64,000 nucleotides of DNA, taken from NCBI RefSeq assembly GCF_031755915.1, contig NC_083382.1:9460001-9524000 (forward strand), written 5' to 3'. The notes beneath the pieces are model-generated. The model was not told the origin of the DNA and did no database searches. It worked only from the letters and a program-made list of their open reading frames with translations. Position 1 is the stretch's first letter, and every line of letters begins with the position of its first letter. Origin of the DNA: Ziziphus jujuba. Taxonomy: Eukaryota > Streptophyta > Magnoliopsida > Rosales > Rhamnaceae. Below, piece after piece: positions 51,701 to 61,009 of the stretch. A program made the translations under genes and the position numbers.

Positions 51701-53058
51701 TCCATTTCCTCCAGAATGGGGCAAGTTTCTTTGTCTTTTTTTTCTTTTCTAAAGTGTCTTGGAATTGGTTTTCTAGTTATGCATGGTTGATCTTGAAGCG
51801 ATGTATATGAATTTCACGGGGAAGATGTTGCTCTGAAAAGCCAAATAATCATGCAATGCAATGTGTATCTGCTCTTTTTTTTTATTTTATTTTATTTTTT
51901 ATTTTTATTTTTTTTTTATGTTCATTCTAGTTGATGTGGATAACAGGAGTAGGTGCGTACTTTGGAACTCAATGTGAAAAACATGGCATGTTAGTACGTG
52001 TTTCAGGTGATAACATTATGATGTCTCCACCATTTATAATATCTCCAGAAGAAGTTGACGAGGTAGGTTAAAGAAATACTACACTATTGCCCTCTCAATT
52101 TTATTTATTTATTTCTAAGTTGTCATGAATATCTTTACAAATTGTTCTTTTAGTAGACGATAAATTTTGCGACCACCAACAATGACAAGTAGTTTTTATG
52201 TTCACCGTTTAATCACGTGTGGTCAACATAGTTTTCCTTTTTTGTTTTTTTGTTTAGGGTTTTGAATTTCTCTACAAATTTTGCACTGCCACAACACCAA
52301 GTAGTTTTCATGTTTTCATTATGGTTTTTTATTTATTTATTTATTTTTTATGTTAATGAACTTAATTTTCGTAGACAATGAATTATGCCCCTACCATAGT
52401 GCCAAGTGGACCCATTTTCCAAAGTGATTGGAGATCTTGTCTTCCCATTATGCTGTCTTTACTCCTGTTTAACCAGTGATAGAATACCACCTCATCTTAT
52501 AAAAGAGTTATTTTTTTTCATTAAATTTATTTTGTTTCTGTGTTTATGATTTTAAATGTGGTAGTATCATATCATCGGTAGACAGTAATAAAGATAAGAA
52601 AAAAGGGGATAGAAGATCCAGATTCATATTGGGGTGTTACGCTACACTATGGTGGGATTTGCATACAATTACATGTAAATCTTTTTATAGAAAACCAATC
52701 TTTTTCTGGTGAAAGATTGTCACCACCGCAGTTGGGCTTCTACGCATATCATAGTAAAATTATGATCTTGCATTTCAACTGAAATCAAGGCTAATAATCC
52801 ATAATGTAAACTGTTTGAAATCAAATTAATAAGAGCTAATTATAGGCTTGGCCTAGTGATAAAACCATTGAGAATAATATTCAGATTCACGTTCAAACCT
52901 CCACCTAGGTGAAAATTGCCCTTCCTTCGTAATATATATATATATATATATATGCATGTATTGACGTTAGTTGTTAATGAAAGCAGTTAATAAACATCTA
53001 TGGAAAAGCTCTGAAAGCAACAGAAGAGAGGGTGAAGGAACTCAAAGGTCAGAAGTAG
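45259..53058 (+). CDS. POP2: Gamma-aminobutyrate transaminase, mitochondrial (copy 1)
   Basis: Nineteen exons give 512 aa (Arabidopsis POP2 is 504): 45259-45300, 46881-47017, 47235-47319, 47509-47581, 47794-47891, 48182-48274, 48770-48843, 48938-48976, 49054-49142, 49242-49318, 49417-49491, 50454-50501, 50605-50688, 50772-50859, 50944-51022, 51460-51550, 51642-51720, 51947-52062, 52987-53058. The basic, Ser/Arg-rich N-terminus fits a mitochondrial presequence. Class III aminotransferase features are intact: [15 protein letters not shown], the cofactor-binding Asp in FIADEV, and the PLP lysine in [11 protein letters not shown], whose codon ends exon 13. The enzyme degrades GABA to succinic semialdehyde, using pyruvate or glyoxylate as acceptor in plants. 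The intron after exon 17 begins GC rather than GT (position 51721), a GC-AG intron required by the frame. Copy 2 lies 1.65 kb downstream. Confidence 0.95.
46283..46562. repeat. Short direct repeats bounding about 180 bp in GABA transaminase intron 1
   Basis: Two related segments (46283-46326 and 46508-46562) share the core ctatagctaa, an upstream atccca and a downstream caataat. Between them, taccatgtta is present in reverse orientation, as in worn remnants of copia-type elements in plants. The arrangement recalls a very small LTR-like remnant, but no coding region is present and the assignment is tentative. Confidence 0.4.
47977..48034. repeat. 29-bp tandem duplication in GABA transaminase 1 intron 5
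   Basis: Two identical 29-base units are adjacent (47977-48005 and 48006-48034). Each contains an imperfect palindrome, cttctataatttagaag. Confidence 0.85.
52842..52910 (+). mobile_element. Possible tRNA-derived SINE fragment in the last GABA transaminase 1 intron
   Basis: An A-box-like tggcctagtgataa (52849-52862) is followed about 28 bases later by a B-box-like gttcaaacct (52891-52900). This spacing and these sequences are typical of RNA polymerase III promoters in plant SINEs. No target-site duplication or tail was confirmed. Confidence 0.4.
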
Positions 53059-53405
53059 CTGCTGCCATTATTATTGGCTGTTGATGATTACGAAAAATGT
53101 TTTGGCTCTTGCAAACAAAAGCTATTCATTACTGGGCCTTATGTGAAAAAAAAAACAGATATTGTAAACCATGTTTTGTTTCAATAATAATGTTGATTTC
53201 AGATATATATATATATATTATATATCTATATTTTTTTTAATTTTCTTCACATTTTTTTGTTGTTTGATAGAATAAATAATTTATAGGGTTATCAAGTGAA
53301 GTCTTCTTTTATGATATCCTTATATCTCTCTATGATTTAAATTTGCATTATGTGCTAAGTAAAATTTTATTATCATTCCCCCACCCCCCCCCCCCCCCCC
53401 CAAAA
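53059..53405. other. GABA transaminase 1 3' flank
   Basis: Contains the likely 3'UTR of copy 1 (aataat near 53182) and AT repeats near 53202-53228. It ends in a C18-A13 tract (53384-53414) that directly abuts the UGT fragment. Confidence 0.5.
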
Positions 53406-54045
53406 AAAAAAAAAGCAGAGTTATTGTTCATCACCTTCTCTGGTTTTGGCCGTGTTGTAATGGCATTAGAGATGACAAAGTTTCCTAATTCAAACAAAGA
53501 TGGTCGTCTTTCCATGGCTCTCATGCTGACCAAATCGCCATTTGAGTACTACCAAGGTGGGAAAATTTCATGGATTCCATGAATTTCCAAACAACAAACA
53601 CCCTACCCACGATCAACTTCATCATCCATCCTCCTGCTGTGTCCCTGAAGACAACACTAGGGTTGCCAGTGGTTGGTTTGGTGGTGGACTCTCTGTGCTT
53701 GCCGCCGATGATGGACGTTGGCGGCTGCCGAGGAGTTATTTGGTATTCCCAACTACTCTTTGTTTTACCCATCTTGTGCAGGTTCTCTCGGTCTCATGTT
53801 ACATCTCCAGAGCGCTACTAATGACTATCGAAAAGTAGACACAACGTTTGAGTTGCTCATGCAACGTTACTTCCCTGATGCGATTCTGGACAAAGCCATA
53901 GCCAGTTTGATTCTCCATCAGAGAAACTAAAGGCGTTAACATGAACACGTTCATGGAGCTCCAAAACTTTATACCATCCAATTTCTGATCAGCTCCTTCA
54001 AATTTCCACCTCTGTACCCAGTTGGACATTATAATGAACATGGTA
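53406..54045 (+). pseudogene. UGT71-like UDP-glycosyltransferase fragment, frameshifted and truncated
   Basis: Pieces resembling the N-terminal half of a plant family-1 glycosyltransferase appear in order but in shifting frames. KKAELLFITFSGFGR with LEMTKF (about 53409-53558) recalls the usual start of UGT71/UGT88 proteins. VVGLVVDSLCLPPMMDV (about 53664-53722) recalls the GFVVDMFC...MIDVA segment. FGIPNYSLFYPSCAGSLGLM followed by LHLQ (about 53733-53810) follows in the first frame. PPLYPVG (54006-54026) comes after stop codons. There is no start codon, at least two frameshifts occur, and the C-terminal half with the sugar-donor PSPG box is absent. It is dead as a UGT. Confidence 0.7.
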
Positions 54046-54711
54046 TTGAGCAGTGGTCGTAATGAAAGTACTACCAAAAAGTTTCAGAATGTCAAATTAT
54101 CATCAAGTGTAGTGAGACTAACAAATCTTGTAGCATAATTAGAACAATATTCTTTAAAATTTTGCAACCAGTTTATTTCTTTATTATTATTTTTTTGAAT
54201 TAAAGATAGGAGATTTAAACCTTTTTATTTATTTTTTTATTTTTTTTATTTTTTTGGTGCTAGAAGGGAGATTTAAACTTAAATAAGGGTAAATTGGTTA
54301 AAATCTTTACACCATTAATTTTTATTAGTTTTTCTTTTTTAAAAAAAAACTATTATTTAATTTATTATATATAGTTTATTCACCAAAAAAAATTTATTGC
54401 GTTCCGGCTAAGTTGATGCAAAATTAAAACGTAATGGAGATAATTATATTTTTAAAATTAGATTGTCCATTCAGCTTGAGCACGGTGGTTTGTTTTATGT
54501 TTTGTTTTCCTTTTATTTTATTTGATCTATTATTATTATTATTATTATTATTTGGTAATAATGGTCGTATTCAGTTGAGGAATGTGTTTGGCGTAAAAAA
54601 GACAAAGGCAGCTGACTCACTCTTGCACTGACATTGCAACTGCTACAAGAGCTCCCTAGTTTTCTTCATTTCTTCAATGAGTTCATCAGACAAAAGCAAA
54701 CAATACACAAA
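54046..54711. other. Intergenic region before GABA transaminase 2
   Basis: AT-rich DNA with long T-runs near 54188-54260 and an ATT repeat at 54531-54552. The last 100 bases probably contain the copy 2 leader. No exon is seen. Confidence 0.55.
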
Positions 54712-57700
54712 ATGATCGGCAATCACCTCTTTCGTTTGGCTCTCAGAACCCAGGTACAAATTTTTTGTCCAATACCCATGTACTTGTTTTTCCCTTTTTG
54801 CATCTTTCTGATGTGATTTCTTCTTTAATTGACTCATTTTTTTTTATTTGTTTTGGTTATGAATATATATGTATATGCATATATGCATGTATATTGAATA
54901 ATATCATTTTGGGTAGTTTAAGCCTCCAAAATTGCATGCCTTAAGAAGAGTGGCTAAATTTTTACATTTTTCATCCAAGTATCTTTGTGTTTTTTTGGTC
55001 AATATCCAAGTTTTTGGCTGCTGATTAATCACCTTTTCTTTTTTCTTTCAGAAAATTAGCTTCCATTTTTGTCTTTTGAATCCTTTGTTAGTTTTTTCAT
55101 GAATTCTAGTAGTGTTTTACATTGTATCCCAAAAATAAAAAATATAGTACTCTTTTATATCCAATTTCTAGCACTAGATAGATTATAAAGTTTTTAAATA
55201 TTGAAAACTATGCTTGATATATATACATTGTTTGACCAGCTTTATAGATGGTTACCTAACATGATATGGAGCCCTTGTGACAAGAGGCGTTGTGTTCAAT
55301 CCTTGGTACCCCATTTAAATTGTATTTGTGCTGAATAATTGTTTGAGTTGTTTGTCCCATGTAAAACCAGGGCTATAGCCTTAGGTCTGCATCCAACAGA
55401 CCACCTGGTAAGGTAAATGCAACAAATTACAAAGACGGTGTGGGTGAAGCTCAGTCAGGAATGAAAAGTTACATATAGCTAAGCTGAAGCAGTTTGTTTA
55501 ACGAAAATATTTCATATAGTTTCAAGGGAACTATCAAATATCGTTTCTTGCACCTAAAAAAACTTCTATGCATGTTAAGAGTGTTATTCATGAATCATAA
55601 TTTGAGTAAAAAAATGCCCAAATTCTGTATTTTGTCCAACTTATTTACAGTTAAGTTCGCATGTAAAGCATGTTGCTGCCTCTAGAAGTTTGCAGAAGCA
55701 TTTCCCTCAGCCTCAGGTTGGCTTACTCGGACTAAATAGTTCAGGGTCATATTCTACAGCTGCTGCCGAACAAAGTAAAGGGTAATTGTGCTTCTTATTC
55801 AAATAATTCATTTATGAATATAAAAGTTCCTATGTTCTAGCAGCATACATGTAAAGCATGTGAATGAGGAATTAATTTATTATGTATTTACTTCTTAACA
55901 TGTTTTTTACAATTACAAGGTACAAAGGGCATGATATGCTTGCACCTTTCACTGCTGGTTGGCAGACTACCGATTTGCAACCTATTGTTATTGAAAAGTC
56001 TGAGGTATGCCTATCAATTCTTTTTTCCTTGCAATGACTTAAAGTTGTCAAAGGAAATTTGAGAAAAATCTTTCATTTTATGATCAAACATGTCAGGGTT
56101 GCTATGTTTACGATACCAATGGGAAGAAATATCTTGATGCTCTTGCTGGTCTTTGGAGCAATCCGTTAGGTACTTGTATTTTGTTCCTTTCCATTGTTTC
56201 TTTGCTTAAACGTAAAACATTGAGGCATTTTCATGTTTGCTTTTGTTAAGATATTGCACTGGTATCAATATTATAAGTCCATTTGACATGTTCAATAACA
56301 TCAATTGATTTCATTTTTGTCAATCTTTTGTTGTGTAATTCCTAGGATTCATTGCCTCTGTCCTTCCCATTTCATTCTGTGCATGTTTCATGCAAAATAC
56401 ACCCATCCCTTAGCCCCCAGTTTGCTCTCCTCTTTACTATGAAATTTCCATGTGTTAGATATATGTTTTGCACCACAATGATGTTGACACATTTATAGAC
56501 ATGCACTCTACGCATATTGATGGCTGATAGAAATATATTTTAAAATGAAATTACTTCAATTTAGACTTTGTTTTCGAATACTTACGTAATCTTGATGCTT
56601 GCAGGAGGAAATGAACCAAGGCTCGTTGCTGCTGCAACTGAACAGATGAATACTTTGCCATTTTACCACTCCTTCTGGAATCGCACTACAAAGCCTTCTT
56701 TGGTAATTGTTATGTTGTTTTAATTTTGTTGTTCTGGGTAATATCTGGTGTTTATGTTTTCATGGCTCACTGCTGTTTTATTTTCCTCATCATGTTCCAT
56801 TCCACAGATAACAATGAATTTTGTTTTTAATTGTGAAAAGTTAACTGATAAACTGCTAGTGTAATTGAAAAATATTTAAGAGGATACCTTCTTAAGATCT
56901 TCAATTCTGGATTTTATTTATTTATCTCATTCTGCAGGATCTAGCAAAGGAACTTCTAGAAATGTTTACGGCTAGAAAAATGGCTAAAGTTTTCTTTACA
57001 AATAGTGGGTCAGATGCCAATGATACTCAGGTGTGTCATTGATAGCCATTACTCCCAATGGTTGATGATAATTCTGATTTATTTCCCTTCAGCAATGTTG
57101 TTTTATACTTGCTTATAGTTCTCCTGCATTATGTTCTTTGGTATTCAACTGTTCTTTATCTTCTCTTCAAGCTACACTTAACAACTTGATACTCTTTTGG
57201 TGAAGATTCTGGAGTTGATTGAAACAATGCAACAAGAAATTTAAATAAAATATCAATGCGGTTTCATGATTAAGTACTGAGGGCTATAAATTAATGGATA
57301 ATTCCTGAAACATTTTGCTTATAGGTGAAACTCGTTTGGTACTACAATAATGCACTAGGAAGGCCAAACAAAAAGAAGTTTATAGCTCGAGCAAAATCGT
57401 ACATTCAACTACTCAACTGATGTTATTTTCCTCTGTTTTCACTTTGCATTCTGCTGAAGTTAATTAGATTTCACATTTTGACAGATATCATGGTTCTACT
57501 CTTATAGCAGCTAGTCTATCTGGGTAGGATAAATTTACGATAAATTTATTTTCTACAACAATTATCTTATTTAATGGGTCTCTTTATTCTGAGTAACTCA
57601 AAAAATTTCATCACAGCCTTCCAGCTTTACATCAATCATTTGATCTTCCAGCTCCATTTGTACTGCACACGGACTGCCCTCACTACTGGCGCTTTCATCT

Positions 57701-60235
57701 TCCAGGTTATCTTTAACAAAATCAAGTGTTTTTTTACCAACACTGTGAATGCTAATAATGCATATTATAGGTGAGACTGAGGAGCAGTTTGCAACTAGAT
57801 TGGCCAATAATTTGGAGAGTCTTATCCTCAAAGAGGGACCGGACACGGTAATAGGAATAATTAACCTGTTTGGGAAATCAATAAAAGCAACTTCATTTTT
57901 CTTTTTTCTTCATTGTCGATGGCAAATGGTTGTTCATTTCAGATAGCTGCATTTATTGCTGAACCTGTCATGGGAGCAGGAGGAGTGATACTTCCTCCTA
58001 AGACTTATTTCGAAAAGGTAAATTGCTGTTTCGTTTTCATGTTGAACTCCCGGCCAGAAACTTCTGTAAATGTAATATATGCATCACGTACTTGCTGGTT
58101 AGCTGGTGAATGTAGTTTGGATGGATGCAAGCTTTAGCTGCCCAGTAGAAGAAAAAAGAAAATGTGTAGCAAACTATGTTTTTAGAAACAACAAAGTGTT
58201 TTGGCTAGTTCTATAGCAATGATTTACCAATGGTTAGAAAAGTGCACATCTGGGTAAAGTTTGTGATTTATTTTTCACTGTTCAATCATCTTTGATGGTT
58301 GAGCTGGCTATTTGTTTGTTAACATATGTACATCATAATATTCTGCTACATCAAAGAAATTTCCATCACCTTCTTCCCACAATAATTAAGCAAGTTTAAG
58401 TACAATTTAGTTTAATATATATAATGCAGATTCAAGCAGTTCTAAAGAAATATGACATTCTTTTCGTTGCAGATGAGGTAATTAGTGTTGCCATTCTCGT
58501 TTTTCTGTTATGATATGTAACTCTTTGGTGCTGTTTCTAATCTTGGGCTTGCTTTGTTCAATCCTTTGATGTTTAGGTTATCTGTGGGTTTGGGAGACTT
58601 GGAACCATGTTTGGATGTGATAAATACAACATTAAACCAGACCTTGTAACTGTGGCAAAGGTAAAATGAACAATAATTCAAGTGCGGAGTTAATTTTCAT
58701 CTTCTTGAACAAGTTATCTTTTTTCGCATAGTTACTGTTATTGGACTGTCCAGGCACTTTCTTCAGCATATTTGCCTATCGCAGCTGTTATTGTAAGCTC
58801 TGAAGTTTCAGAAGTCATACACTCCCAAAGCAACAAGCTTGGTATTTTGTGAAACTAACTGCAGTGTCTTCATTTCACACCTGGCCCTTAAGTTCTTCAC
58901 TTTAGCTATTTCCATTTGCAGGTTCTTTCTCTCATGGATTTACTTATTCAGGGCACCCAGTTCCATGTGCAGTTGCAATTGAAACACTTAAGATTTATAA
59001 GTTTGTTTTTTCTACTGATATTTAAAAATATTCTGAACTAAATGCAGTATTAGACACCGAGCATCTTAATTTGATATTATCAGTCACGTCCATGGCCAAT
59101 GAGTTCTATCAATTTGATAGTAAGAAAACTTTGATTACTTGTTTGCAGGGAGAGAAATATTCTTGAGCAAATAAATAGCATTGCGCCAAGGTTTCAAGAT
59201 GGTCTAAAAGATTTCTCTAACAGTCCAATTGTTGGAGAGGTATGTATTTTCGTTCCAAAACTTATCATTTTGGTGAACAAGAGACTACAACATGACAACA
59301 TGAAAGAGAGAGGTACAAACCTTGTAATTTTGGACAAAACTCTTTGAGATGTAGCAGATTCGGGGAACTGGTTTGGTGCTCGGTGCAGAATTCACAGACA
59401 ATAAATCGCCCAACAATCCATTCCCTCCTGAATGGGGCAAGTTCCCTCTTTCATTTTTGCATATGTGGTTCATAATAAATAGATGTTTTCAACTTGTCAA
59501 GGATGAACTTTACGGCTTAAGCTGCATTTTTTGGATACGGGCAACCATTCTTCAATGATATGAATTTTTTTGATCATTGTTATCCCCTTACTCATGGTAC
59601 CACTTGACGGTGTGTGATGCAGAGATAGGTGCATATTTTGGAGCTCAATGTGTTAAGCATGGGATGTTTGTACGTGTAACCGGGGACAACATCTCCTTGG
59701 CTCCACCTTTTATCTTATCTGATGAAGAAGTTGACAAGGTGAAATAATGAATCATTCCTCAATCCACTTTTAAAAACCATTAAAAATTTGAGAATGTTCT
59801 CTATTTTTAGCTATAAAAAAAAATATATATATATACATATATATATATATACTCTAGTTGATGCAATTTCTCTATTTTTAGCTATAAAAAAAAATAAAAA
59901 TAAAAAAAATAAATAAAAAAAAAGCTCTAGTTGATGCAATTTATAGTGGATTGAAAGTGTTTCTGAAAAACACCAAAGCTTTAGCAAAAGTATTGATGCT
60001 GAATGATAAAGTTGAGACCAGTTTTCCTTAAATAGTCACTATGTCAGGAAAATAGGTCTCTGAGGTTTCATTTAGATCATTACTTATTTACTGCTTGTTC
60101 AAGATGTTGATACATGCTATTAGTTTAATTAAAGCCTGAATTTGCTATTATAATTGTCAGATGATAAGCTTATTTGGACAAGCACTAAAGGATACTGAAG
60201 AGAGGGTCAACTATCTCAAGTCTCAGCAGAAGTAA
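54712..60235 (+). CDS. Gamma-aminobutyrate transaminase, mitochondrial (copy 2)
   Basis: Nineteen exons give 511 aa: 54712-54753, 55651-55781, 55920-56004, 56097-56169, 56605-56702, 56938-57030, 57325-57398, 57485-57523, 57617-57705, 57771-57847, 57943-58017, 58430-58477, 58577-58660, 58754-58841, 58922-59000, 59149-59239, 59358-59436, 59623-59738, 60161-60235. Every internal exon except exon 2 has the same length as in copy 1, so this is a tandem duplicate of the whole gene. PLP features are intact: [16 protein letters not shown], and the lysine in [11 protein letters not shown]. The N-terminus ([10 protein letters not shown]...) fits a mitochondrial presequence. The intron after exon 17 also uses a GC donor (59437). 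The exon 17/18 join encodes PEWEIGAYFG where copy 1 has PEWGVGAYFG. Both copies look functional by sequence; substrate preference may differ. Confidence 0.93.
55251..55390 (+). mobile_element. Possible copia-type retrotransposon or tRNA-like remnant in GABA transaminase 2 intron 1
   Basis: The stretch ttacctaacatgatatggag resembles the common plant motif around the initiator-tRNA primer site (taacatggtatcagagc). It is followed by a B-box-like gtgttcaatccttgg. It is short and heavily worn. Confidence 0.3.
59798..59943. repeat. About 72-bp tandem duplication in GABA transaminase 2 intron 18
   Basis: Two units (59798-59868 and 59869-59943) begin tctctatttttagctata and end ctctagttgatgcaattt. 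The middles differ: AT dinucleotides in the first, A-rich in the second. Confidence 0.8.
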
Positions 60236-61009
60236 CTGTAAAGTGCAGTGGCTGATATTGGAGTATATTGGTCAAAATGTAAATCATGAGAGACTTCGCC
60301 ATGAAACACTTTGTAAAACAAAATATTGGTGTCAAAATAAACTATTTTCTTTTAGAGTGATGCTGCATTGATATAGTGATTAATCTTTTTCTTTCTTTCT
60401 GCTTGGATTCCCCCGGAGATCGGATATCACCTGTATCCTTCATTTCTCAGTTCTGAATTGTCCATGTCTATGAAAGATCTCAACATGTTCCAAAATGACG
60501 TAACAAAGTGACACAGAGTACAGTAATTAGTATTTTGTTTGTCCAAGACTAAGAGAGAAAGTAGGTATGTACCTCTTTAATCAACGAGATACTTGGTCCA
60601 TTATATTACGGAAGTATCATAAATTTTTCCCTAAACAACAAGGTTTAGAAGATCAACATTTTCATGAATTCTTATATCTATTCAAAATATCAAAATATCT
60701 TGATTTTAAATTCATTACCAAATTTTTATGATTGTGAATCAAGATATCCCAATATGATAATTATTGTATTATATATATCTAAATGTATAGAAAATTTTTA
60801 CTGGGCGTGGTCGTCGGTATGGTGGGCTACAACTCATCCCTCCCAACATCAGTGCGACAAACAAGAAGAATTTGGATGTCCCATCAAAGTTGATGGGATG
60901 TGTGTCACCGCTGTGAGACATTTCCTAATAGGGTATAGGCTTTTTTTTTGGATTTAAACAATAGGGTTTGGTATAAATATATATATATATATATCATTTT
61001 AACTGTTTT
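60236..61009. other. Intergenic region after GABA transaminase 2
   Basis: Holds the copy 2 3'UTR (aataaa-like near 60335) and AT-rich DNA. An open frame at about 60664-60957 has no family similarity and no support as a gene. Confidence 0.55.

Noticed and set aside
51715..51725. Possible frameshift at the end of exon 17 in GABA transaminase 1
   Set aside because: The frame is restored exactly by a GC-AG intron, and the same structure is present in copy 2.
57003..57030. Glu to Asp change in GABA transaminase copy 2 ([10 protein letters not shown] versus [10 protein letters not shown])
   Set aside because: As I recall, both residues occur in intact plant GABA transaminases, including Arabidopsis, so it is not evidence of inactivation.
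60664..60957. 97-codon plus-strand open frame after GABA transaminase 2
   Set aside because: No similarity, no splice context and AT-rich composition; likely chance.
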